Origin: Algoriphagus sp. Y33
GTDB lineage: Bacteria; Bacteroidota; Bacteroidia; Cytophagales; Cyclobacteriaceae
Assembly (NCBI RefSeq): GCF_014838715.1
Contig: NZ_CP061947.1
Coordinates: forward strand, 2,542,001-2,606,000
Length of the DNA: 64,000 nucleotides
Direction of reading: 5' to 3'
The notes under the pieces are model-generated. The model saw only the letters and a program-made list of their open reading frames with translations. It had not been told where the DNA came from and did no database searches. The position numbers were made by a program, and so were the translations under genes. This document shows positions 35,998 to 44,005 of this stretch, piece by piece. How positions within the stretch are numbered: position 1 is the first letter of the stretch; each line of letters opens with the position of its first letter.

Positions 35998-37886
35998 TTT
36001 AAAAGAGTATTAGTAGAGGAACCTAAAAGGGTTACGTCGCTGCTCCCAACTATTTTCTGACTGGATTCTTTGGGTAGATAACTTTGGATGAGCCGGATCC
36101 AACCTTCAAGGGTTTTAGGAAAGTCTCCTGCCTGAAGTATCTTTCCCTCGCTGTCGATAAGCAATTGCGTAGGAAAGGCACGGATGAGTGTTTGACGGAG
36201 GGAGGGGTGGGAAGATCCTCCAGAAAAGAGATTGATACTCTGCGGAGTAGTATATTTACCGCTGACTAGGCTCCTCTTCCAGCGCTCCTCGTTGCTGTCT
36301 CCCGATATCGTCACAAACAATAGATCCTCCTCAGATTCAAATTCACGCATAAGCGGCAGGAAAGTATCTTCTGCAAAACCCAGACACGCTCCACATCCAC
36401 TCAGCCAATAGTCTATAAGAACTACTTTCCCTTTCCATTCCTCCGGAAAGACTCTGGTTCCGGATGTCCCTACGAACCCGTGGGGTGAAAAATCACTTCC
36501 TTTCAGGGTGGTTTTCTGAATTGCTTCCAGTTGAGTGCCGATCCACAAAACCCGGGATTCGGACAGCACACCGGAAAAAAGGGAATCTGCATTTGGGAGA
36601 TCCTTATGCTCCCTAATCAGGTAAAGAGAGTTGACCTGGTCACGGAGAGGACTGGGAATGGATGCTGTCAAGTGTAGAAATGAAACCGGCGTCAAAGATT
36701 CCAACAGCATGTTTTCCATTAAGAGACTTTCAGCAAATTCAAAGGGAAGCACACCCGATAAGCCTTCAGGGAAAAGCCCGGAAATATCAAGTCCATGATC
36801 GATAATAATTTCCGCCCAATCCTGATCTTTGGGACGGCAAGCTTTGACAAACTTCAAAGCAGAGTTCTGTAAGACCCCGGTCCAATAGGTCTTCAGCCAC
36901 TGATGTAGTGGTGCGTCGAGCACATCCTTATAGCGGTCTAATTCCACAAAGACCGGATGGGAAATCACCGAGGAGAACAGTCTTTCCGCCCGTGCTATTC
37001 GCTTTGTTTCTGTTTCAAGCAATTCCAGCTTTCGGTTCCAAGCGGGGGCATAACTCTCCATAACGGCATTGTATTCGGTTTTCTTTTCCTCTGTATTGAG
37101 CATCACAGCTGCATTTGGGATAATCATCGCCGGATTGCGTCCTACGTTCTCCCCCATAGCTACTTCCTTCAATTGACGCTGCACCCGGACATGGAATGCC
37201 GATGGTCCAGAAAAATGGAGTTGTTGCTTTGAAGGATTCCAGTGGACGATCAAAGAATCTCCAGGCTGTACCCAGATGTTCTGCAGTAATGGAACCTCAT
37301 TATCGTAGAGATTGAAGCGGGCAAAAGGCTCGTTCATGGGAAGCCTAAGCAGAAATGTCTGTTTTCTTGAAGTACCTGCATAGAAGCTTCCTTTTTGTAG
37401 GGATATGCTATCCTTTTGGACCTCCATCAGCTGGTAGTAGGGATCTAGTTCTCGCTGGATAAGTTCGTAAACCAAATCCAATGTAGCTGATGGATGGGCG
37501 CTAATCTCTCCCTTCAGTGTAAAGAATCCCCCCACCTCAGCAGAAGAGCTTTCGCTCTCCTGCCCTTGGGTGCCTGCCTTTGTATCAAGTACAGCCAAAT
37601 CTGCTGTTTGATCTTCGGCAGGTAAACCGGGGTGATCAACCAAACCGCTATTCTCCGGCAAAGTATCGGAGCGGGTTTCCCCGCCCCGATGGGTGTCTCC
37701 TTGTTCAGGGGAGACGATGGGGCCTACCACTGTGTCGAGTGGTAATTCATCAGGCACCTGCTTTACGGCAGGCAAGCCCGACCTATGAAGAAAATCCGCC
37801 CCGGGTGAATCAGCAACTTGTGCTGGGAGTGTGCTTGTGGGTACCCATAGGTATCCCAGTAAGCAGATGAGTATTAATTTTTTCAT
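35994..37886 (-). CDS. TlpA-like thiol-disulfide protein with long N-terminal region
   Basis: 630 residues with a signal peptide. The C-terminal part (residues about 465-615) is a thioredoxin-fold TlpA-like domain: WKGKVVLIDYWLSGCGACLGF has the redox CGAC at about 497-500, and LIDSEGKILQAGDFP the cis-Pro region. About 440 preceding residues carry a DUF4369-like beta region (SATLDLVYELIQRELDPYY, FYAGTSRKQTFLLRLP) and helices. It is first in the TlpA/SusC/SusD operon and probably reduces or shuttles disulfides in the periplasm for the imported substrate. Confidence 0.9.
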   Translation of the reverse strand: MKKLILICLLGYLWVPTSTLPAQVADSPGADFLHRSGLPAVKQVPDELPLDTVVGPIVSPEQGDTHRGGETRSDTLPENSGLVDHPGLPAEDQTADLAVLDTKAGTQGQESESSSAEVGGFFTLKGEISAHPSATLDLVYELIQRELDPYYQLMEVQKDSISLQKGSFYAGTSRKQTFLLRLPMNEPFARFNLYDNEVPLLQNIWVQPGDSLIVHWNPSKQQLHFSGPSAFHVRVQRQLKEVAMGENVGRNPAMIIPNAAVMLNTEEKKTEYNAVMESYAPAWNRKLELLETETKRIARAERLFSSVISHPVFVELDRYKDVLDAPLHQWLKTYWTGVLQNSALKFVKACRPKDQDWAEIIIDHGLDISGLFPEGLSGVLPFEFAESLLMENMLLESLTPVSFLHLTASIPSPLRDQVNSLYLIREHKDLPNADSLFSGVLSESRVLWIGTQLEAIQKTTLKGSDFSPHGFVGTSGTRVFPEEWKGKVVLIDYWLSGCGACLGFAEDTFLPLMREFESEEDLLFVTISGDSNEERWKRSLVSGKYTTPQSINLFSGGSSHPSLRQTLIRAFPTQLLIDSEGKILQAGDFPKTLEGWIRLIQSYLPKESSQKIVGSSDVTLLGSSTNTLLK

Positions 37887-38260
37887 GAGTGATTTAATTG
37901 TTTTTTAATGGCCTCATGGAATGCCTTCAAATGAGATAGAATTAGACATAGCTATCCTGCTTCAGGCATTTCATGCTTTTGATGTTTGTAATGCTGGAAG
38001 ACCGAAGACGGGAGACCGAAGTAGGATGTCCGATGTAAGCACCGTCATTGCGAGGACGAAGGACGAAGCAATCCCAAAAGCGAAGTACTAATCTCCATGA
38101 GATTGCTTTGTCAAGCCACTCTCCTATCGTCGTGTGTCTTTCCTCCCTCCTTCGGCGGACAGGCGCAATGACGTGCATATTACCAAGTCTTGTCTCTAGC
38201 TTCTTGACTCTCGACTCTAGCTTCTTGACTCTTGACTCTTGCTTCTTGGCTCTAAACCAG
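37887..38260. repeat. repeat-rich intergenic block before the XRE gene
   Basis: Bases 37887-37930 contain a partial leader element directly upstream of the TlpA-like gene. Bases 38043-38172 hold a palindromic repeat bounded by CGTCATTGCGAG and CGCAATGACG with inner AAGCAATC/GATTGCTT. Bases 38195-38255 hold short tandem words (cttcttgactcttgactctt). No gene is supported from 37887 to 38754. Confidence 0.65.
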
Positions 38261-38669
38261 ACATAGTAATCCCACCTTGCTCCAACCGAGCAACCAGCAC
38301 TAATGAATAATAAGATGTAATGTGTCAGCTCTACCGGCTATTCTGAGCTTGCTGACGTGCGTATGTAGTAACCGATCTGCTCAGGGATGTGCACCTCCCC
38401 TTAATCGGTCTTAAAAGTAATCCCATCCTCAGATCGGATTCTTGGGCTTCAGGGGATACAGGCGATCATAGATTGATTGCATACTTCCAAACTGTACAGC
38501 CAGAACCAAATATTCAAAATGGACACAGGAGCTTCCACCTTCTATCAGAAAATGAGAAGAAGAAAGAAAAAAGGCAGAAATTGTCTCAGAATGTCCCATT
38601 TCAAATGATTCTTAGACAATTTTACCTAGATGTTTCATCAAAAAAGAATAAATTCGGTAGTATAAACTC

Positions 38670-38700
38670 TATGAATAGTAGTTTAACACTACTATTCATA
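38670..38700. promoter_or_regulatory. 13-base perfect inverted repeat upstream of the XRE gene
   Basis: TATGAATAGTAGT and ACTACTATTCATA flank a five-base spacer and end 55 bp before the start of the XRE regulator. This is a plausible autoregulatory operator, or an RNA stem in the leader. Confidence 0.6.
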
Positions 38701-38754
38701 ATAATCGGCATCTAATAGGCTTAAAAGCCGTATTTTTGAATAAATAATTTCATT

Positions 38755-39156
38755 ATGAGAGAAGAAGAAGAACCAGATTTCACCGTATTGGAGAATAAAA
38801 AAATCGGCAAGAATTTCTATATGTTCCGCAAATTGACCGATACCAAAGCCTTAGAGGTAGCTGATTATCTTGGAATTAAAGAAGCTACTTATACCAAATA
38901 CGAAAGAGGAGAGAGCAAGATTACAGTGGATATGGTTCAAAAGGTTTCTGAATTTTTTAAGATTGATCCACTCCAGTTAATCTCTGTACAACCAGGAAAT
39001 TATGTTGAGGCGATCACAGGATCAAACAATATTGCAATCCAAACAAACAGTATTTATAAAGCTACCGATGCAAAGCAAACTGAGGTAATGATGAAAATGA
39101 TGGAGACGATGATGCAGATGAATGAAGCGATCCGAAAGATATTGGAAGGGAAGTGA
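38755..39156 (+). CDS. XRE-family HTH regulator
   Basis: 133 residues. The helix-turn-helix domain at about 16-75 reads IGKNFYMFRKLTDTKALEVADYLGIKEATYTKYERGESKITVDMV. A glycine-rich linker and a C-terminal Met-rich coiled coil (MMKMMETMMQMNEAIRKIL) for oligomerisation follow. A perfect 13-base inverted repeat lies just upstream. The gene is the left edge of the defence island. The next gene, 53 bp downstream, may be its target. Confidence 0.85.
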   Translation: MREEEEPDFTVLENKKIGKNFYMFRKLTDTKALEVADYLGIKEATYTKYERGESKITVDMVQKVSEFFKIDPLQLISVQPGNYVEAITGSNNIAIQTNSIYKATDAKQTEVMMKMMETMMQMNEAIRKILEGK

Positions 39157-39209
39157 ATATACCAATAACCAAGGATTCAGTCGATATAAGATCCCTTTAA
39201 TTTATTACA

Positions 39210-39806
39210 ATGAGTTCCATCATTAAATCAGCCTTTGCCGTATATCTATTCCTAGTATCCTTTTCTGCTTTTTGCCAAGAAGAAATTCCATGGAAGGAGG
39301 ACTACGTGTTAGAATTGAATAATTTCAAATCTAATCAGTCAAAAATAGACCCGTCGAAAAACTCAGTTTTTATACAATCAGGAGCTACTATAGATTTTAG
39401 TTTTTCTATGTCATCCTACGAATTTATGTTCACCAAGAATTTTAATTCCAAGGTTAAGACCATTTTCAAGCAGAACCTCGCAGTCATCTCAGCTCCTGAC
39501 TCATTGTCCGCTAACTACCTGCTGGCTTATTCAAGATATGATTTTGATCTTCATGAATTGTATGCGAGAAAATTGAGAAAAGAGCTTTATGAGCAGAAAG
39601 GAGCCTTTTCTGATGCCAGTTTTTTCCAGCCCATTTATGAGAAATTAAATCAAGAAATGGTGGCGGAGAATTCAAGGATATTAAATGAAAGTGAATTTGG
39701 ATCAGAATCTGGTTTTCTAAAAGCCGAGCACGAATCTGTGAGAATACAGATTTTGGAGTTAAGTGATTTTTGCATGGAGTGCAAACCTCCTAAAAAGAAG
39801 AAGTAG
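39210..39806 (+). CDS. exported hypothetical protein
   Basis: 198 residues with a signal peptide ending AFCQ at about residue 23. The mature protein is mixed helix and strand. A C-terminal Cys pair (FCMECKPP) is followed by a lysine tail. No family is recognised. It follows the XRE gene by 53 bp on the same strand and may be co-transcribed. Confidence 0.65.
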   Translation: MSSIIKSAFAVYLFLVSFSAFCQEEIPWKEDYVLELNNFKSNQSKIDPSKNSVFIQSGATIDFSFSMSSYEFMFTKNFNSKVKTIFKQNLAVISAPDSLSANYLLAYSRYDFDLHELYARKLRKELYEQKGAFSDASFFQPIYEKLNQEMVAENSRILNESEFGSESGFLKAEHESVRIQILELSDFCMECKPPKKKK

Positions 39807-39908
39807 TCCTGAGCAGAGTTATGTGATTACTGAGGAGGGGAAGGAGGTGGTTTGAAAAAGGAAGGACAGAGTTTAGATAACACTCCCGTTTAGCTAATGC
39901 TCCACAGA

Positions 39909-40382
39909 TCACCTATTTTTAAAGACCTTTCGAATATCAAAGTTATTTTTTGGCTTTTTCTTTTTTGGATGCAAACCACCACCAGTCCAAGCTCCAGTAA
40001 GCACCCATATTTCGTAATGATATAACCACTCAATGGTCCAAGGCAAAATAGTTTCACTCAATAACTTTCTTTGATTCCACTCTTTCCCATCTGGGAAATA
40101 CAAACATAGTTCTTGACGTTTGTGGTCGTAAACATGAGGCAGTTTAGTTTTGTTAGGAGCTAAAAGCAAAGGAAGAGGGTTAGTAACCCAAACATCGACT
40201 CCTTCATTTTTATGAAACTTAAGTTTTATATCATAGAACTCACTCAAAGGTGAAGGGGTCAAAGTCCCCTTCCAAATAAGTGATTGATCCTTATCGGTAG
40301 TAATTTCACCTGAGGGAAACTTTTTTCTTAGATTTAATGCCTGTGCTCCTACGCTAATGAAGTTACTCTTCTGCATTTCCAT
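39909..40382 (-). CDS. CBASS E2-like protein (type II-short)
   Basis: 157 residues. The E2-fold pattern is visible: His83 in the loop LPHVYDH, then the catalytic-type Cys93 in ELCLYFPDGKEWN, then the helix TILPWTIEWLYHYEIWVLTG with W/Y spacing seen in prokaryotic E2 proteins. No E1 or JAB domain is attached. In CBASS operons that carry only an E2, this protein is thought to attach to or modify the cyclase. It overlaps the CD-NTase gene by 20 bp. Confidence 0.85.
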   Translation of the reverse strand: MEMQKSNFISVGAQALNLRKKFPSGEITTDKDQSLIWKGTLTPSPLSEFYDIKLKFHKNEGVDVWVTNPLPLLLAPNKTKLPHVYDHKRQELCLYFPDGKEWNQRKLLSETILPWTIEWLYHYEIWVLTGAWTGGGLHPKKKKPKNNFDIRKVFKNR

Positions 40383-41598
40383 AAAAATTATGAGATTTGA
40401 GAAAACTAACCCCTGAAGTACTTATTCCGATTTTTGAGTCAAACCGATTTAAACCTGATTCAGTCAGCATTCGCTTCCGAACACCAATTTTGGTAAATGC
40501 CTCAGAAATCACTCCCTTTCCTAATGAATCCGATAAGGAATTTTGAAGATTTACCCCTCTTTTTTCAACAAACTCAGCCAAATCTTTCTTCAGCTTTTTT
40601 AGCCATTTGTAGAAGTTATCCTCTTTAATGGAGTTTCCACGCCATCTATCCGCAAAATTTTCCCCAGGGTTTACAGGATTAGGTATTGATTTGTAAAATT
40701 CACCAGTATCTGGATCTTCTTTTGTTTCTACAAAGTCCTCCATCCGATTCACTATTCCAAATAACGCCCCGACTACATCAGACTCTTTCCGATATGCTCT
40801 AGCTGCTAAGGTTGTAATAATAATAGAGATTGGCTTATCTTCATCTCCATTGAAAATCATATCCCTATGACGTTTCAAAATTTGAACAGCTCTCTGAAGA
40901 GGTAGCTTTTCTTTCTGGTATTTTGGGACAGGCTTTATGGATTCTCGGAGGCTAAAGCTTTTTTCAAGCCCTATGTCAGCCTCCTGAAAAAACCAACTTG
41001 CATATCCAAAAGGGTTGGTCTTTGGCCATTCTTCCACATAGATTGAAGAAGCATAATTAAGCAATTCTGTATCTGTCATTCTAATAGAAAGGCTGTCAAC
41101 TTCCTCCAAGGATCGATTTGAAAATGCTTTTTCAAGAAGTATTCCATATCCTTCACTTATAATAGCCGGAAGAATATCCATATGATATTTACCACCATTA
41201 GGTGATTTTTCCCTGTACTTTAGAGTCCAGCATCTTCTGCCTTCCTCATCAAGTAACGACTCTAAGGTTTTATGCTTTCTTAATTGATCACCGACTTTAT
41301 TTTTCACATCAGCTTGAGTCCAGTGAAAATTCTTGTTTTTCAATTGACAAACTAGATCCAAATCAATATCGTCCTCTTTGCAGATTGGTCTAATTACTGT
41401 CCCTAACAAGAATGATCCTTGGGGGAGAATTGTTGGTTCATATTTTGCCAAATCTGAATCATCTTTTGAAAGATATCTCCCAACAGATTCATAGCTTTGG
41501 ACAGCGGCATTGTACTCTGATTCAGTTATATCAAGTGAAGACCCAATCTCTTCAAGAATCTCTTCAAATTGTTCTTTTTGTTCCTTAGTTAAATTCAT
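40363..41598 (-). CDS. CD-NTase (cGAS/DncV-like cyclase) of CBASS
   Basis: 411 residues. The nucleotidyltransferase core is plain: G61-S62 in PQGSFLLGTVIRP, the metal-binding acidic motif D77-I-D79-L-D81, and a third Asp in the HMDILP strand (D141). It makes a cyclic oligonucleotide signal when a phage infects. The clade cannot be fixed by eye. The C-terminus reads HNFYG followed by NAEE, so a glycine lies four residues before the end. It overlaps both neighbours by a few bases. Confidence 0.92.
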   Translation of the reverse strand: MNLTKEQKEQFEEILEEIGSSLDITESEYNAAVQSYESVGRYLSKDDSDLAKYEPTILPQGSFLLGTVIRPICKEDDIDLDLVCQLKNKNFHWTQADVKNKVGDQLRKHKTLESLLDEEGRRCWTLKYREKSPNGGKYHMDILPAIISEGYGILLEKAFSNRSLEEVDSLSIRMTDTELLNYASSIYVEEWPKTNPFGYASWFFQEADIGLEKSFSLRESIKPVPKYQKEKLPLQRAVQILKRHRDMIFNGDEDKPISIIITTLAARAYRKESDVVGALFGIVNRMEDFVETKEDPDTGEFYKSIPNPVNPGENFADRWRGNSIKEDNFYKWLKKLKKDLAEFVEKRGVNLQNSLSDSLGKGVISEAFTKIGVRKRMLTESGLNRFDSKIGISTSGVSFLKSHNFYGNAEE

Positions 41599-42779
41599 AC
41601 TGGTATTGTTAATGTTTCTATAAATCCACCTGCTTCTCTATTTTGATCGAATATTTTTAATCTCATATCTGCTTTAGGCATCCAAACTCTGCCCAATTCT
41701 ACAGCAAGAGCCACAGGCATTGCAGGAAATACATTCAAAAAAGCTTCTTGACCGTGTCTCGATTTAATTTGATCAAATGCTTTACGAATTATTTTGTTAA
41801 ACTCAAGGAATTGACTTCTATTACGAAGGAAGTCATTATCTGGCGAATCAATGGTAATTGTCCAGATTGCCGTATTTTCTCCCAGAACCTTTATAATTCT
41901 ATCATTTGAAATGTTTGCTGACAATGAAATGTTTAGCGCCACATTTTCTGCATCCTTCTGAGGTTCAAACAACTTAAATTTCGCAACGACATCCTCTTCT
42001 AGCCATTTCCATGTTTTCGGATTACGATGGAGTTGATAAACTTCCGCCTCATAAAGATCAGAAAGCAGTGTGCCTAGTTTAATTAGGAGTGGCTGTGGTG
42101 CTAAAGCGAAAATAGAATAATGTGGAGAAGAGCCGGCCTGTTTAGAATAAGAAACTTTTTCTCTAAACAATTGCACCAAATTCGCAACCTGAAAATCCCA
42201 ATACTCTTTGCTGTTATCTTTAAATGCTGAATTTTTTAATCCAATGTCAAGAGGTTCTGCTGAAACAGGATAAAAATTCGGAACAATAGTTTCTGCTGCC
42301 TTTGGAAAGCTTAATGGGGAATCATGCTCACCTATTTTAGCTCCATAAAGTAGTATAAAGCTTTTTTTATCCACATCAATACCTGTAAGAAGTTCAATCC
42401 TTTTTTCGTGTGATTGTTTCATCTGAATCAGAAAAGAAGCCGGATATTCATTCACTTTATCTTTATCATCGAAGGTTCGATGACATTGATCGCACACCAT
42501 CATCAAATTTGCGAAGTCTGTTTCTAGCAGTGGAGAAAGAATTTCATCATACCTTGGTCCATTATCTGAAAAAGCGTAAATATGGGCTATGTAGGATTTA
42601 TTCATGATGCCCATCGTGACATCATTTCTCCACAGAGGCTTATTACATCCATTAAACTGGCATCTGCCACCTGAGGTTAGCCATAGTTTTGTTTTTGTCT
42701 CTGTAGGAATTGAAGGTCTCCTCTTTTTCTTAGTCACCGAATTATTGGTTGAAAGCTGTGATTTATTCAAAATCTCCAT
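41595..42779 (-). CDS. cap5: Cap5-like CBASS effector: HNH nuclease + SAVED domain
   Basis: 394 residues. The N-terminal HNH endonuclease has zinc ligands (GGRC40, GC45 and C96-x2-C99) and catalytic-type H66, N91 and H100 (AHIYAF; FANLMMVCDQCHRTFDD). The C-terminal SAVED sensor domain is recognised by HYSIFALAPQPLLIKLGTLLSDL and NVFPAMPVALAVELGRVWMP. In Cap5 proteins, cyclic-nucleotide binding to SAVED switches on non-specific DNA cleavage that kills the infected cell. It starts 2 bp after the unnamed 226-residue gene and overlaps the cyclase by 4 bp. Confidence 0.9.
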   Translation of the reverse strand: MEILNKSQLSTNNSVTKKKRRPSIPTETKTKLWLTSGGRCQFNGCNKPLWRNDVTMGIMNKSYIAHIYAFSDNGPRYDEILSPLLETDFANLMMVCDQCHRTFDDKDKVNEYPASFLIQMKQSHEKRIELLTGIDVDKKSFILLYGAKIGEHDSPLSFPKAAETIVPNFYPVSAEPLDIGLKNSAFKDNSKEYWDFQVANLVQLFREKVSYSKQAGSSPHYSIFALAPQPLLIKLGTLLSDLYEAEVYQLHRNPKTWKWLEEDVVAKFKLFEPQKDAENVALNISLSANISNDRIIKVLGENTAIWTITIDSPDNDFLRNRSQFLEFNKIIRKAFDQIKSRHGQEAFLNVFPAMPVALAVELGRVWMPKADMRLKIFDQNREAGGFIETLTIPV

Positions 42780-42781
42780 AT

Positions 42782-43462
42782 CTATCCCGCCTGACTTAAA
42801 CTATCCCAAATCTGGATTACCTCTTGGCTCCATATATCTATATTTTCTAGTAGTGCAATTGAATCTTCATTTCCAGGAACAATTCTACTGGAGAAAACAT
42901 CATAGCAGAAACACAAACCTGGCATGACAATCTCATCTTCTCTTGCCACTTCTCGATCTAAATACTTCCAAAGCACAGTGGCAACCAAACTGGACTGCTT
43001 TAGATCAAAAACTTTTGATTTACTAACATGGATTTTAAAACCTCCCAAATACTTTTGACCATCTATTTCAGTCCGAAATACCACATCTGGAGCTACAATG
43101 ATCTCTAAGTTACCCAAAACAAGACTTTTGGTATCAGGTATTATTCTCTCATACTCGATTGATTGAAGTATGAGCGGCGAAGGAGTACTGAGAAAACTTT
43201 CTAGGGCTTCTAAAGAAACCTTTTGGTCAATCCGTTGTCGGTTATTCTCAAATTGTGTTCTTCTTTTTAACAGCTCAATTCCAGAATAGATTGGATTGAG
43301 ATCCCAATTTTGAGAGATACTTTTTTTCAATCTCGCTTTTGCAAGTTGATACCATGGGATTAAAACAGGATTTGGAACAATCTGCTGTTTAATAATTCTA
43401 GCTTTTCCTTTTTCTGTCGCCTTGGAAAACTCGGCCAGTTGATTTATGGAAATAGTAGCCAT
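42782..43462 (-). CDS. unnamed first gene of the CBASS operon
   Basis: 226 residues. No family name is known to me. It aligns along most of its length with the 224-residue protein at 60277: an N-terminal ISINQLAEF / VTIKNLIDF motif, a helix around WYQLAKARL / YWISCVSAI, a strand LGNLEIIVAPDVVF / GLPIEAKPSHVFSF, and a C-terminal LCFCYDVFSSRIV / FCIAVDVFSGKVV. The strand-rich centre with PD and a Lys loosely recalls a PD-(D/E)xK-like fold, but the acidic partners are weak. It lies 2 bp before the Cap5 gene, so it belongs to the CBASS transcript. Confidence 0.82.
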   Translation of the reverse strand: MATISINQLAEFSKATEKGKARIIKQQIVPNPVLIPWYQLAKARLKKSISQNWDLNPIYSGIELLKRRTQFENNRQRIDQKVSLEALESFLSTPSPLILQSIEYERIIPDTKSLVLGNLEIIVAPDVVFRTEIDGQKYLGGFKIHVSKSKVFDLKQSSLVATVLWKYLDREVAREDEIVMPGLCFCYDVFSSRIVPGNEDSIALLENIDIWSQEVIQIWDSLSQAG

Positions 43463-43501
43463 AACATTGTTTTTAAGATAAGATGATAAACATTTAAAAT
43501 A

Positions 43502-43520
43502 GGCCGATCCTAGATCGGCC
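43502..43520 (-). terminator. hairpin with T-rich tail between the small ORF and the CBASS operon
   Basis: On the minus strand GGCCGATC and GATCGGCC form a perfect eight-base stem followed by TATTTTAAAT. A second small stem (AAGCC/GGCTT) precedes it. It could end the small-ORF transcript or attenuate the CBASS operon. Confidence 0.55.
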
Positions 43521-43536
43521 CGAAGCCAATAAGGCT

Positions 43537-43647
43537 TTAATTTGGTGTGGATCTTCTATGTCCAGGCACCACTACTTTCTTCCCGTCCACCTTTCTGGTG
43601 TACGGTTTTACTGGGACGATTTTCTTCCCATCTCCGGTTTTTGCCAT
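43537..43647 (-). CDS. 36-residue basic protein upstream of CBASS
   Basis: Read directly from the minus strand: ATG at 43645-43647 and TAA at 43537-43539. The product is basic, with KKIVPVKPYTRKV, a DGKK turn and a C-terminal GHRRS. Small basic proteins of this look occur before Bacteroidota defence genes. It is 75 bp upstream of the 226-residue gene, with the hairpin between. Confidence 0.5.
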   Translation of the reverse strand: MAKTGDGKKIVPVKPYTRKVDGKKVVVPGHRRSTPN

Positions 43648-43746
43648 TGTTCTAGCGTTTAACCATCTCTGTCAAATAGGCAGAGATAATACCTACCGGG
43701 AAAATAAAAAAACTCTTACCTTTGGGCTGCGAAACCTAGTAAAAGC

Positions 43747-43795
43747 GGGGGAGCCTATTTTCCCAACGGAAGCTTCCCCCTTATTTTTTTACTCT
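43747..43795. terminator. hairpin after the ATPase operon
   Basis: GGGGGA and TTCCCCC arms lie at 43747 and 43774, followed on the plus side by a seven-T run and on the minus side by CTTTTACT. It is about 220 bp after the stop of the 846-residue ATPase gene. The rest of 43648-44005 is AT-rich with short repeated GTCAG words and no gene. Confidence 0.5.
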
Positions 43796-44005
43796 ATTGA
43801 CTAACTTCTTTTTAAAAGAAGTTAACAATTTTTAACAGTCTTCGTGCCAAGTATCTATAAATCTGATATTTGGACATAAACTGTCACAATTACTCTTTTG
43901 CCGCCAAATATTATTCTGTTAGTCAGTATATTTGTCAGAATTTACTGACTGTTTTGAGTATCAGCATGACATATCAAACTTCATAAAACCTATTCTGTCA
44001 GTCAT

